NCBI GenBank assembly: GCA_020846005.1
Contig: JADLEQ010000085.1
Span: 148,234-212,233 of the forward strand
Direction: 5' to 3'
Origin: Polyangiaceae bacterium
GTDB lineage: Bacteria > Myxococcota_A > Polyangia > Polyangiales > Polyangiaceae
DNA: 64,000 nt
Positions 1-8,905 of the stretch are shown in pieces; position 1 is the first letter of the stretch, and each line of letters starts with the position of its first letter. The notes under the pieces are model-generated. The model had not been told where the DNA came from. It saw only the letters and a list, made by a program, of their open reading frames with translations, and ran no database searches. Both the position numbers and the translations under genes were made by a program.

Positions 1-240
1 CTCTGTGGTGCGATGGCGAGCGACCCGCTGTCCGCGGTCCTGCTCGTCGGGATGGGCGTGTGCGATCTGAGCATGGAGCCCTCGGCGCTCCCTCACGTCG
101 CCGAGGCGCTCTCGCGGGTCACGCTGGCCGAGGCCGAGGAGGTCGCGCGGGCGATCGAGGGCGCGACGGAGTCGCGCGAGGTGGAGCAGATCCTGCGCGC
201 GAGGCTGGAGTCGCGCCTCGGGGACCTGCTCGAGGGCTAG
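1..240 (+). CDS. ptsI: PTS enzyme I (phosphoenolpyruvate-protein phosphotransferase), C-terminal end, partial
   Basis: The reading frame is open from the first base, so only the last 79 residues are present. The start LCGAMASDP matches the block around the conserved cysteine of enzyme I (M/LCGE-AGD), which helps PEP turnover in the C-terminal TIM barrel. The following SMEPSALPHVAEAL resembles the S(M/V)-P--I--(V/I)---L helix at the end of that barrel. Enzyme I takes phosphate from PEP and passes it to HPr in the cytoplasm. The N-terminal domains and any hpr partner lie outside the window. PEP synthase and pyruvate-phosphate dikinase share this fold, but the spacing and C-terminus fit enzyme I better. 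Confidence 0.8.
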   Translation, partial: LCGAMASDPLSAVLLVGMGVCDLSMEPSALPHVAEALSRVTLAEAEEVARAIEGATESREVEQILRARLESRLGDLLEG

Positions 241-375
241 CCCGCCGGCGGGCCCGCGCGTCCGTGGGCGCCCAGGTCGAGCGCGGGGCCGCCGGGCGCC
301 CGGCCCGCGGGGGCTGGGGCCGACTCCGGCGGCGCACTGGCCTGCACCCGGGGAGTCGAGTATCAGCGCCCGCCC

Positions 376-1419
376 ATGCACGTTCTCGTCGCCGGCGGGG
401 CCGGCTACCTCGGCTCCACGCTCGTCCCGCACCTGCTCGCCTCGGGTCACCAGGTGACGGTGCTGGATCGCTTCTTCTTCGGCGAGGAGCCGCTGGCCGC
501 GGCCCGCGCGCGGCACGGGGCGCGCCTGCGCCTCCTGCGGGCCGACCTGCGGGACGTGCCGAGCGGCGCGTTCGAGGGGGTAGACGCCCTGGTGGATCTG
601 GCAGGGATCTCGAACGACCCTGCGTGCGAGCTCGACCCGGGCCTCACGCGCGCGATCAACCTCGAGGCGTGCCTCGCCACGGCGCGCGCCGCGGCGGAGG
701 CGGGCGTCCAGCGCATCGCGTTCGCGTCGTCCTGCAGCGTGTACGGCCACGGCGAGAGCACCTCGCTCACGGAGGAGAGCGGCCTCGCGCCCGTGTCGCT
801 CTACGCGCACTGCAAGGCCGACGCGGAACGCGGGCTGTTCGCGCTCGGGGCCGAGCGCGGGCTGCCGGTGACGGCGCTCCGCCTCGCGACGGTCTTCGGG
901 CTCTCCGGGAGGACTCGGCTCGACGTCGCGATCAACGTGATGACGAAGAACGCCTGGGTGGACCGCAAGATCACCGTCGAGGGCGGGGGCCGCCAGTGGC
1001 GTCCGTTCGTCCACGTGCGCGACGTGGCCGAGGCGTTCCGCAGGGTGCTCGAGGCCCCCGCCGCGGTGGCGGGGGGACAGGTGCTCAACGTCGGTTCGGA
1101 CGCGAACAACACCCGGATCGTGAACCTCGCGTACCGGATCCGGGACCAGGTACCGGGCACCGAGATCGTGATGGCGGGCACCGATCCGGACCGCCGGGAC
1201 TACAACGTCGGCTTCGCCAAGATCGGTCGAACGCTCGGCTGGACGCCCCCCACGTCGATCGACGAGGGCATCGCCGAGGTCCTCGCCGGCCTGCGGGAGG
1301 GGCGCCTCGATCCCGCGGATCGTCGCTGCTACACGCTCAAGCACTACCTCTTCCTCGCCGAGGTCGAGCGGGCCTACGCCGAGGTCGCGCTCGACGGCCG
1401 CATCCTCGCGCGGCCGTGA
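376..1419 (+). CDS. Extended SDR family NAD(P)-dependent nucleotide-sugar epimerase/dehydratase
   Basis: The 347-residue protein has the N-terminal dinucleotide-binding motif GGAGYLG at residues 7-13 and the catalytic pair Y143/K147 in YAHCK, preceded by SSCSVYG, as in extended short-chain dehydrogenases acting on NDP-sugars. The family usually oxidises the sugar at C4 and then epimerises, dehydrates or reduces it; the exact product cannot be read from sequence. It opens a forward run that includes a PLP aminotransferase, a GT2 glycosyltransferase, an ATP-grasp enzyme and a methyltransferase, which suggests an early step in making an unusual sugar. ATG start; 135 bp of featureless DNA separate it from ptsI. 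Confidence 0.88.
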   Translation: MHVLVAGGAGYLGSTLVPHLLASGHQVTVLDRFFFGEEPLAAARARHGARLRLLRADLRDVPSGAFEGVDALVDLAGISNDPACELDPGLTRAINLEACLATARAAAEAGVQRIAFASSCSVYGHGESTSLTEESGLAPVSLYAHCKADAERGLFALGAERGLPVTALRLATVFGLSGRTRLDVAINVMTKNAWVDRKITVEGGGRQWRPFVHVRDVAEAFRRVLEAPAAVAGGQVLNVGSDANNTRIVNLAYRIRDQVPGTEIVMAGTDPDRRDYNVGFAKIGRTLGWTPPTSIDEGIAEVLAGLREGRLDPADRRCYTLKHYLFLAEVERAYAEVALDGRILARP

Positions 1420-1499
1420 ACGGCGCAGGCGCCCCGCGAGCGGCCCGCAGGCCCGGCTCGCCGGTTGGCCCGCGCCGCGGCGTGCGCTATCGGCGCGGG

Positions 1500-3305
1500 A
1501 TGCGCCCACCGCTCCGCTCCAGCGCCTCGATCGCCCTCCTCGCCTCCGTCCCGCTCGCCGCCTGCGGCGCGGGCGCGGCCGCCGAGGCGGTGCGTCCCCC
1601 GGAGCGGAGCGCCGGTGCCGCCCTTGGGGAGCAAGCGCCGGGTTGCCACGACGTGGCGCGCGGCGCCGAGCCGCTGGTCGTCGACTGGCGCGCCGAGGAT
1701 CGTGGCGATCTCGAGATCGCGATGAAGCAGGGCGTCGCCGTGGTCGCCTACGACTGCAAGGGGCTGCGCCTCCTCACGGAGTGCAAGCTCGAGGGGACGT
1801 ACGGCTACCTGGGGATGACGAAGCGCGAGCAGGTCGTCCGGCTCTCCGGGGCGGACGAGGTGAGCGCGAACCTGCCCTTTTCGGGCGGCGCCGTGGGCGG
1901 GGGGGTGACGCGCGCGTCGACGCTCGACGTGGCGATGATCCTCGTCGGGAAGCGGCGCACGACGTGGGTGGGCCCCACCCGCGCGGATCTCCAGGGGGCG
2001 TGCGAGGGCGCGACGCACTGGGTTCGTGGCGCCACGGTCGGTGCCTTCGTGCTCGAGCAGGGCTCGGAGGCGCGCGTCCGCGCGGCGGCCGAGGTGTTCG
2101 GCGCCGGCGCCGGCGGTTCGTCCGAGAGCTCGCGGCAGTCTCGCACCCAGGACGGCAACCCGAAGGCCTGCGGCGACGCGTCGCCGGACGCGTCGAAGCC
2201 GCCCCCGCAGTGCGCCGCGCCCGTCCGCATCACCCTGGTGCCGATCCTGGCCGCGCCCGCGGAGGGGGCGCCCCCGGCGGCGGCCGAGCCGAGCGCCGGA
2301 GCGGCGGCGGAGCCGGCTTGCCCGGCGGGGTTGGTGTTCGCCGAGGGCAAGTGCGTCGCGCCGGGGGCCGCGGCGGCCTACCTCTGCGATCCGGCCGATC
2401 GCGCGACCTGTGAGGCGCAGTGTCAGAAGGGCCACGCGGGGAGCTGCGGCCACCTCGGCCAGCTCCTCCTCTCCGGGCAGGGCGCCGCGCGCGACCCCGC
2501 GAAGGCGGCGGCCGCGCTCGAACAGGGCTGCGACGGCGCCGTCCCGGAGGCCTGCGCAGCCCTAGGCGCGCTGGTCGAGGCGGGCGAGGGCGTGGCCAAG
2601 GACGAGGCGCGCGCGATGGGGATCTACGCGAAGGCCTGCGACGCGGGCGCTGCCGTGGCCTGCGAGCGCCTCGGCGCCGCGACGCTGCGTGGCGCCGGCG
2701 GCCTCTCCCAGGACACACCGCGCGCGCTCGGGTTGCTCCGGCGGGGCTGCGACGGCGGCGCCGACTCCGCCTGCGCCGCCGCGGCCACCCTGCTGCTCTC
2801 GGGGGATGGCGTGGCGCGGGAGGTCCCGGCCGCGCTCGACCTGCATCGAAGGGCGTGCGCTGGCCGCGTGGCGGCGAGCTGCGTCGAGCTCGGGGCGGCC
2901 CACGAGCCCGGCGGCGCGGCCGCGCCCAACCCGGTGCTCGCCTCGGTGTACTACCGGCGCGGGTGCTACCGAGGGCAGGCGGAGGCGTGCGCGCACCTGG
3001 GGCGGCTCGAGTGGGCGACCAGCCCGGACCAGGCGAAGCGCGGCTTCGAGCTGGCCTGCCAGCGAGGGTCCGAGCTCGGGTGCGCGGCGATGATCGTGCT
3101 CTTCGGCGCGCAGCGGCCGCTCGTGCCGGGGGTCGAGCGGCGCATGGCCCTGGTGAAGGCCTGCAACGCGGGCAACGTCCGCGACTGCGGGCTCGCGGGG
3201 CTGCTGGAGGCGGCGTCCCGCGGGGCCATGGCGCGGAGCCTGCTCGATCGGGCGTGCCAGCGGGGCGATCGACTCTCGTGCGACGCCGCCAAGAAGCTGC
3301 CGTGA
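1500..3305 (+). CDS. Sel1-repeat lipoprotein with Cys-paired repeats
   Basis: The ATG at 1500 is chosen because it begins a clear lipoprotein signal: a basic start, a hydrophobic run, then LAAC near residue 22. The frame is open further upstream but antisense-like there. The 601-residue product has an N-terminal unknown domain (about 30-270), a Pro/Ala-rich linker, and then seven or so Sel1-like repeats of 35-38 residues from about 280 on, each with two spaced cysteines (AC--LG------GV--D--RA---Y-KAC--G). Cys-containing Sel1 repeats form a right-handed solenoid that binds proteins. It overlaps the next aminotransferase start by 4 bp (GTGA). The role in the envelope is unknown; it may scaffold the neighbouring sugar enzymes. 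Confidence 0.8.
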   Translation: MRPPLRSSASIALLASVPLAACGAGAAAEAVRPPERSAGAALGEQAPGCHDVARGAEPLVVDWRAEDRGDLEIAMKQGVAVVAYDCKGLRLLTECKLEGTYGYLGMTKREQVVRLSGADEVSANLPFSGGAVGGGVTRASTLDVAMILVGKRRTTWVGPTRADLQGACEGATHWVRGATVGAFVLEQGSEARVRAAAEVFGAGAGGSSESSRQSRTQDGNPKACGDASPDASKPPPQCAAPVRITLVPILAAPAEGAPPAAAEPSAGAAAEPACPAGLVFAEGKCVAPGAAAAYLCDPADRATCEAQCQKGHAGSCGHLGQLLLSGQGAARDPAKAAAALEQGCDGAVPEACAALGALVEAGEGVAKDEARAMGIYAKACDAGAAVACERLGAATLRGAGGLSQDTPRALGLLRRGCDGGADSACAAAATLLLSGDGVAREVPAALDLHRRACAGRVAASCVELGAAHEPGGAAAPNPVLASVYYRRGCYRGQAEACAHLGRLEWATSPDQAKRGFELACQRGSELGCAAMIVLFGAQRPLVPGVERRMALVKACNAGNVRDCGLAGLLEAASRGAMARSLLDRACQRGDRLSCDAAKKLP

Positions 3306-4474
3306 CCCACGCCGGAGCCTCCGTGACCCACGATCCCCCGCGCCCCATCGAGTTCTACCGTCACTCCCTCGGCGAGGCCGAGGCGGCGAGCGTCCGCGAG
3401 ACGCTGGCGTCCCTGTTCCTCACGCTCGGGCCGCGCGTCGGCGCGTTCGAGCGGGCCCTCGCGGAGCACCTCGGCGTGCCCCGCGTGGTCGGGACCTCGA
3501 GCTGCACCACGTCCTTGCTGCTCGCGCTCCGCGCGATGGACGTCGGCCCGGGGGACGAGGTCATCACCACGCCGATGACGTTCGTCGCGACGTCGAACGC
3601 CGTGCTCCACGCCGGCGCGACGCCCGTCTTCGCCGACGTGCTCCCGCGGACGGGACTCCTCGACCCGAGCGCCGTGGCGCGCGCGATCACGCCGCGTACG
3701 AAGGCGATCATCGCGGTGCACCTCTACGGCCAGCTCGCCGACGTGCGCGCGCTGCGCGAGCTCGCGGACCAGCACGACCTTTGGCTGGTCGAGGACGCCG
3801 CGCACGCGGTGGAGGCGAGGGACGGTGCCCTGCGCACCGCGGCGCTCGGCGACGCCACCTGTTTCAGCTTCTACGCCACCAAGAACCTCACGAGCGGCGA
3901 CGGCGGCGCGGTCGCCGTGCACGACGTCGCGCTCGCCGAGCGGATCGCGCGGCTGCGCAACCACGGCGTGTCCAAGGACGCCGCGTCCCGCCACGGCGGC
4001 AGCTACCAGCACTGGGACCTGGTCGAGCTCGGGTACAAGGCCGCGATGACGGACGTGGAGGCCGCCCTGCTCCTCCCGCAGCTCCCCCGGATCGAGGAGA
4101 AGCGCGCGCTCCGCGAGGCGCTGGCGCGCCGCTACGAGCGGGGGCTCGAGGGCCAGGCCGGGATCGAACTCGTGCCCCAGGCCGGGACGAGCGGGCGGCA
4201 CCTGTTCGCGGTGCTCGTCCCGAGCGGGACCCGTGAGGCGGTGCTGGAGGGCCTCGGGCGGCGCCGGATCGGCTGCGCCATCAACTACCGCGCGGTGCAT
4301 ACGCTCGCGTACTACCGCGAGCGGTTCGGCTACCGTCGTGAAGCCTTCCCGATCGCGGCCGACTTCGGCGAGCGGACGCTCTCGCTGCCGCTCTGGCCGG
4401 GCCTGCCCGAGGCGGACGTCGACCGAGTGGTCGAGGCCGTCGTGGCCGAGGTCGAGGCGGCGGCGCGGGGATAG
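3302..4474 (+). CDS. DegT/DnrJ/EryC1/StrS-family PLP aminotransferase (sugar aminotransferase)
   Basis: The 390-residue protein carries the family signatures: GTSSCTTSLLLAL near residue 65, D165 in VEDAAHA (contacts the PLP pyridine nitrogen), and the Schiff-base lysine K194 in SFYATKNLTSGDGGA. This fold-type I family transfers amino groups from glutamate to keto-sugars of nucleotide sugars, as in ArnB or WecE. GTG at 3302 overlaps the upstream stop (GTGA); a second GTG at 3323 also fits and would give 383 residues. The gene lies between the Sel1 lipoprotein and an ArnC-like glycosyltransferase, so an amino-sugar product for the envelope is a reasonable inference. The substrate is not known. 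Confidence 0.9.
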   Translation: MTHAGASVTHDPPRPIEFYRHSLGEAEAASVRETLASLFLTLGPRVGAFERALAEHLGVPRVVGTSSCTTSLLLALRAMDVGPGDEVITTPMTFVATSNAVLHAGATPVFADVLPRTGLLDPSAVARAITPRTKAIIAVHLYGQLADVRALRELADQHDLWLVEDAAHAVEARDGALRTAALGDATCFSFYATKNLTSGDGGAVAVHDVALAERIARLRNHGVSKDAASRHGGSYQHWDLVELGYKAAMTDVEAALLLPQLPRIEEKRALREALARRYERGLEGQAGIELVPQAGTSGRHLFAVLVPSGTREAVLEGLGRRRIGCAINYRAVHTLAYYRERFGYRREAFPIAADFGERTLSLPLWPGLPEADVDRVVEAVVAEVEAAARG

Positions 4475-4535
4475 CGACCCCGGGGCCGCGAGGCGGGGCT
4501 TCGCGGGTCCGAGGGCTCGTGGTAGGCGGTCGCGC

Positions 4536-5639
4536 GTGATCGATGGATCCCCCGCGCGCGGCGCAGGCGACGCCGGCGTCGACGTGAGCGTCGTCGTCCC
4601 GCTCTACAACGAGGAGGGGAACGTCCAGGAGCTGGTGGAGCGCCTCGTGGCGGTGCTCCGGGCGACGGGAGAGACGTTCGAGCTCGTGCTGGTGGACGAC
4701 GGCAGCCGGGACGAGACGCCCGTGCTGCTGCGGCGCCTGGTCGCCGAGGTCCCGGAGCTTCGCGCCGTCCGCTTCGCGCGAAACTACGGGCAGGAGGCCG
4801 CCGTCCAGGCGGGCATGCTCGCGTCGACGGGGCGGTGGGTCGTCCAGACGGACGGCGATCTGCAGAACCCTCCCGAGGAGATCCCGAAGCTCCTCGCGCG
4901 ACGCGCCGAGGGGTGGGAGGTGGTCTTCGGCGCCCGCGAGCGCCGGCAGGACCCCTGGCACCGTGTCCTGGCCTCCCGGCTCCTGGTGCGGGTGATGAGG
5001 AGCCTGCTCGGGATCGAGCTCCCGCCCGACGTGACCACGTTCCGCGTCATCCGGGGCGATGTGGCGCGCCTCATCGCGTCGCTCCCCGAGAAGCGGAAGT
5101 TCTTCAGCGCGCTCGTGGTGTGGAGCGGCGCGCGGGCCGTGAGCATCCCCGTCGCGCACGCGGCGCGGAAGGCCGGTGAGACGAAGTACACCCTCGGCAA
5201 GCTCGTGAACCACGCGCTCGACCTCACCGTCGGGTTCAGCGTGCGGCCGCTCCGCTTGATCGGGGGGACGGGCGTCGTGATCGCCCTCGGGGGCATGGCG
5301 TTCGCCGCCTACCGGGTGGCGCAGAAGCTCCTCGGCGTGGACATCACGCTGGGCTACACGAGCATGTTCGCCGCCGTGGTCGTGCTCGGCGGGCTCCAGC
5401 TGATCGCCCTCTCGGTCATCGGCGAGTACGTGGGGCGGATCTTCGTGCAGATGCAGGATCGCCCGCTCTATCGCGTGGCGGACGAGCTCCGCGGCGCGGC
5501 GGCCCGCGCACGCCTCGGGGACCCAGGGGGCGAGTCCGTGGCCGGCGCGCTCCGCGTCGCGCGCGCGGCTGGGGCGCCCCCCGAGGAGGCGCCGCCCAGG
5601 TCGGCCCGCGTCCGCACCGGGACGGAGGGCGCGCCGTGA
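4536..5639 (+). CDS. Family 2 glycosyltransferase, polyprenyl-phosphate type (ArnC/GtrB/DPM1-like), two C-terminal TM segments
   Basis: The 367-residue protein begins, after about 15 residues, with VSVVVPLYNEEGN, then LVDDGSRDET (D54/D55) and the QTDGDLQNPPEEI block, all typical of GT2 enzymes that load a sugar on polyprenyl phosphate. Two hydrophobic segments follow (about residues 240-265 and 272-305), ending in IGEYVGRIF, as in GtrB and ArnC. The reaction would be NDP-sugar plus polyprenyl phosphate at the inner membrane face. The last 60 residues are an Ala/Arg/Pro-rich tail. GTG at 4536 is chosen because the start lies just ahead of the domain. Its stop overlaps the next GTG start. Confidence 0.9.
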   Translation: MIDGSPARGAGDAGVDVSVVVPLYNEEGNVQELVERLVAVLRATGETFELVLVDDGSRDETPVLLRRLVAEVPELRAVRFARNYGQEAAVQAGMLASTGRWVVQTDGDLQNPPEEIPKLLARRAEGWEVVFGARERRQDPWHRVLASRLLVRVMRSLLGIELPPDVTTFRVIRGDVARLIASLPEKRKFFSALVVWSGARAVSIPVAHAARKAGETKYTLGKLVNHALDLTVGFSVRPLRLIGGTGVVIALGGMAFAAYRVAQKLLGVDITLGYTSMFAAVVVLGGLQLIALSVIGEYVGRIFVQMQDRPLYRVADELRGAAARARLGDPGGESVAGALRVARAAGAPPEEAPPRSARVRTGTEGAP

Positions 5640-6907
5640 CGCGCCGTGTGCTCATCGTAGGCTGCGGGTTCCCGCAGCTCGGGCTGCTGCGCTTCGCGCG
5701 GGGCGAGGGCCTGTACGTGGTGGGCGCCGACGCCAACCCCGGCGCGGTCGGCGTCGCCACGTGTGACGCGTACGCGCAGGCCTCCACGGCCGACGCGGGG
5801 GCGTTGGTCCGCGCCGCCCGCGAGCACGGCGCGGACGCCCTGACCACCTGCGGCTCCGAGCTGGCGCTCGCCCCGGTGGCCGAGGCGGCGCGAGCGCTCG
5901 GGCTGCCCTTCTACGCGACGCCGGAGCTGCTGGCGGCCATGCGCCACAAGCACGACATGCGCGCGCTCTACGCCGCCGGCCACGCGCCGTCGCCGGCCTA
6001 CCGCGCCGCTCGCTCGCTCGACGAGGTGAGCGCGTTCGCCCGCGAGCACGGGCTCCCGCTCGTGGTGAAGCCGTCTCGCGGCTGGGGGCAGCGGGGCGTG
6101 CGCGTCGTGCGAGACGAGTCGGAGCTCCTGGCGGCGGCCACCGCAGCGCTGGAGGCCGCGCGCGACGCGAGCGGCAACGCGCCGGAGGAGCGGGGCGCGC
6201 CCGTCTGCGTCGTCGAGGAGTTCGTGGAGGGCTCGGAGTACAGCGTGGACGCGTACACCGCCGACGGCGAGACGGAGGTGCTGGCGGTGACCGAGCGGAT
6301 CATCACCACGTACCCCGATCCACCCGGGATCACCTTCGCGGAGGTGTACCCCTCTGGGCTAGAGCCGGCGGCGCTCCGCGCGGTCGAGGACGCCGCTCGC
6401 CGGGGCGCGCGAGCGCTCGGGATCCGGCGCGGCCCCACGTACACGCAGGTCCGGTTCGGGCCGAGGGGCGCGTTCCTGGTGGAGACAGCGCATCGCCTGG
6501 GCGGCGGCCTGGATCCGGACGTGACGCTCCTCGCGAGCGGGGTCTCGCTGTACCGCCGGATCCTGGGGGTCGCGCTCGACCGCCCCGACTGGGAGCGCGC
6601 GGGCGCAGAGGCGGCGCGTCACGGCGGCGCGACCGGCCGGTTCCTCGTCGCGCGGGCCGGGCGCGTCCAGTCCGTGACCGGGCTCGAGGCGGCGCGCCGG
6701 TCGCCCGGGGTCGTCGACGCCCAGGTGTACGTCGAGCCGGGGAAGCTCGTCGGGCCGCTGACGGACGGCAGCCAGCGCGCCGGGCATGTCCTCGCTGCGG
6801 GCTCCTCCCGAGAGGACGCCGAGGCCCGAGCGCGTGCCGCGATGGATCTCATCCAGATCACGACCCGGCCCGAGCCCAGCGTGGCGAGCGAGGGGAGGGC
6901 GCAGTGA
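5636..6907 (+). CDS. ATP-grasp ligase (carboxylate-amine ligase, L-amino-acid-ligase-like)
   Basis: The 423-residue protein has an N-terminal Rossmann-like pre-ATP-grasp part (VLIVGCGFPQLGLLRFA), a central ATP-grasp fold with the lysine block VVKPSRGWGQRGVRVV (about residue 142), the hinge VVEEFVEGSEYSVDA, and the metal-binding block VETAHRLGGGLDPD (about 282), then the C-terminal lobe seen in the LAL/CarB-like group. Such enzymes activate a carboxylate as acyl phosphate and join it to an amine. GTGA overlaps link it to the glycosyltransferase before it and the methyltransferase after it, so it may acylate the amino sugar or an amino acid. The usual E-N metal pair reads E-T-A-H here, an odd variant. 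Confidence 0.85.
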   Translation: MTRRVLIVGCGFPQLGLLRFARGEGLYVVGADANPGAVGVATCDAYAQASTADAGALVRAAREHGADALTTCGSELALAPVAEAARALGLPFYATPELLAAMRHKHDMRALYAAGHAPSPAYRAARSLDEVSAFAREHGLPLVVKPSRGWGQRGVRVVRDESELLAAATAALEAARDASGNAPEERGAPVCVVEEFVEGSEYSVDAYTADGETEVLAVTERIITTYPDPPGITFAEVYPSGLEPAALRAVEDAARRGARALGIRRGPTYTQVRFGPRGAFLVETAHRLGGGLDPDVTLLASGVSLYRRILGVALDRPDWERAGAEAARHGGATGRFLVARAGRVQSVTGLEAARRSPGVVDAQVYVEPGKLVGPLTDGSQRAGHVLAAGSSREDAEARARAAMDLIQITTRPEPSVASEGRAQ

Positions 6908-7689
6908 CTCGAGGGCGAACCTGGCTCGAGCTCATCCGCGATCGTTCGCGGAAGCAGGGGCTCTACGACTCTCCCGGCTACTGGGACATGAAGGCCACGG
7001 CCTACTCCGGGCTCGCGCGCAGCAACTGGCCGAGCAACGCCTACAACCGCGAGGTGCACCGGCGGCAGATGGCGGTGCTCGACCGGCTCCTCGGGGACGT
7101 GCGCGGCCGGCGCGTAGCGGATGTCGGGTGCGGCACGGGGCGCGCGAGCCACCACCTCGCGCGGCGCGGCGCCCGGGTGACGGGCTGGGACTTCTCGCCG
7201 AAGGCCGTCGAGGCCGCGGCGGGCGAGGCGCGGGCCGAGGGCCTGAGCGCCGAGTTCCAGGTGGGCAACGTGCGTGAGCCGTTCCCGGCGGAGCTGCACG
7301 GCGCGTTCGACGCGGTCGTCGTGATCGGGTGCCTCACGCTCGCGTGCCGGGACACCGCGGAGCTCGATCAGGCGCTCGGGCACCTCGCGGCGCTCCCGGC
7401 GCGCGGCGCGAAGCTGGTGCTGATCGAGCCCCTGCACGAGTCGCGGCTCCTCCGGCGCATCCTCCGGCTCTCGGTGGACGGCCTGGTCGAGCGCGCGTCC
7501 CGGCTCGGGCTCGACCTCGTCCACCGCGAGGGGCTCTTCTTCTTCCCGGCTCGGTATGCGCTCGCGTTCCGCGAGCTGCCCGACGCCATCGTCCGTCCGG
7601 CGGTCGAGGTGGGCGAGCGGGTGCTCGGCGTGTCGCCGGCGCTGGAGCGGCTGGGAGACTACAAAGTCGTCGCGTTCACCCGCCGCTGA
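6904..7689 (+). CDS. Class I SAM-dependent methyltransferase
   Basis: The 261-residue protein has motif I VADVGCGTGRASHHLA (about residues 75-90), an acidic end of strand 2 (GWDFSP), and a motif IV-like AVVVIGCLTLA, all as in Rossmann-fold SAM methyltransferases. The first 60 residues (SPGYWDMKA--YSGLARSNWPSNAYN) resemble the lead-in of small-molecule methyltransferases. GTG at 6904 overlaps the ATP-grasp stop by 4 bp, so the two are probably translated together. The acceptor is unknown; a sugar, amino-sugar conjugate or lipid head group would fit the neighbours. No membrane segment is evident. Confidence 0.85.
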   Translation: MTRGRTWLELIRDRSRKQGLYDSPGYWDMKATAYSGLARSNWPSNAYNREVHRRQMAVLDRLLGDVRGRRVADVGCGTGRASHHLARRGARVTGWDFSPKAVEAAAGEARAEGLSAEFQVGNVREPFPAELHGAFDAVVVIGCLTLACRDTAELDQALGHLAALPARGAKLVLIEPLHESRLLRRILRLSVDGLVERASRLGLDLVHREGLFFFPARYALAFRELPDAIVRPAVEVGERVLGVSPALERLGDYKVVAFTRR

Positions 7690-7723
7690 GCGCGCGGCGC
7701 AGCGCGCGCGCGCCGTCCGTGGC

Positions 7724-8905
7724 ATGACTCCCTCGATGTCCCGTGGGAGGTCGCCCGTGACGGCCGGGAGGCGCGCGCGCCCGCAGCGGCCCCTGGATGA
7801 GCGCCTCGTCGGCGGCAACCGGGCGACGCTCCTCCGTGACGGCCGCGAGGCGTTCCCCGCGATGCTCGAAGCCATCGCCGGCGCGCGCGATCAGGTGTTG
7901 CTCGAGATGTACTGGTTCGACTCCGATCGCGTCGGCCGGCGGTTCGCGACGGCGCTCGGCGCCGCGGCGCGGCGGGGCGTGGAGGTCGCGCTCATGTACG
8001 ACAGCTTCGGTTCGGCGGCGGCCGATCGGAGGATGTTCGCCGAGCTCGAGGCGTCGGGTGCGCGGGTGCACGAGGTCAACCCGATCGCTCCCTGGCGCGA
8101 TCGCTTCGAGCTCACGACGCTGCTACGTCGCACCCACCGCAAGCTGCTCGTCGTAGACGGTCGCGCCGGCTTCACCGGCGGGATCAACCTCGCGGACCAG
8201 TGGCTGCCCGAGGAGGACGGCGGCGATGGTTGGCGCGACGACGCGGTGCGCATCGAGGGGCCCGTCGCCGCGCAGCTCGTGGAGCTGTTCGCCCGCGCGT
8301 GGGAGCGAGGGGGGCGAGGCGCGCTGCGACGCCTGCCCGTCGCCGCGCCGGTCGGCACGCACCAGGCGCGGGTGCTCGGGGAGCGGTGGTTCAGGAGCCA
8401 GCTCTCCATCGTCCGGGCGTACGTCCACCACATCGCGACGGCGACCCGGCGGGTGTGGATCACCAACAGCTACTTTCTCCCGAGCTCTGGAGTGCTGAAG
8501 GCGCTGACGCGCGCGGCGGCCCGCGGCGTCGACGTGCGCGTGCTCCTCCCGGGGACGAGCGACGTGGAGGTCGTCCGGAGGGCGGCTCGCGCGAGCTACG
8601 ATCGGCTGCTCTCGGGGAGGGTGCGGATCTTCGAGTGGTACGGCCGCGTGCTCCACGCGAAGACGGCCCTCGTGGACGACGACTGGTGCACCATCGGCTC
8701 GTTCAACCTGGACCACCTCTCGCTCCGCTACAACCTCGAGCTCAGCCTCACGGTGGCCGATCCCGGCTTCGTGGGCGAGCTCGCGCGGAGCTTCCTCGAC
8801 GATCTCGAGAGCTCCCGCGAGGTCCGCCGCGAGGCGCACCTGGCGCGGAGTCGCGTGGAGCGCGCGATCGACTGGGCGCTCTACCGCGCGCGATCGCTCA
8901 TGTGA
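7724..8905 (+). CDS. Phospholipase D-family cardiolipin synthase (ClsB-like)
   Basis: The 393-residue protein has two HKD motifs: H138-R-K-LLVVDG with GGINLADQW, and H311-A-K-TALVDDDWCTIGSFNLDHLS. Two HKD halves in one chain, without long N-terminal membrane segments, are typical of ClsB/ClsC-type cardiolipin synthases, which join phosphatidylglycerol with a second phospholipid. ATG at 7724 is taken; ATG at 7736 is equally possible and the first 25 residues are basic. It lies 34 bp after the methyltransferase in the same direction. Its 3' end overlaps the convergent HD-domain gene by 8 bp. A nonspecific PLD-like phosphodiesterase is the alternative. Confidence 0.87.
   Translation: MTPSMSRGRSPVTAGRRARPQRPLDERLVGGNRATLLRDGREAFPAMLEAIAGARDQVLLEMYWFDSDRVGRRFATALGAAARRGVEVALMYDSFGSAAADRRMFAELEASGARVHEVNPIAPWRDRFELTTLLRRTHRKLLVVDGRAGFTGGINLADQWLPEEDGGDGWRDDAVRIEGPVAAQLVELFARAWERGGRGALRRLPVAAPVGTHQARVLGERWFRSQLSIVRAYVHHIATATRRVWITNSYFLPSSGVLKALTRAAARGVDVRVLLPGTSDVEVVRRAARASYDRLLSGRVRIFEWYGRVLHAKTALVDDDWCTIGSFNLDHLSLRYNLELSLTVADPGFVGELARSFLDDLESSREVRREAHLARSRVERAIDWALYRARSLM

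Noticed and set aside
60..1499. Upstream part of the long frame containing the Sel1 lipoprotein
   Set aside because: It runs antiparallel in codon pattern to the SDR gene; the lipoprotein signal at 1500 marks the true start.
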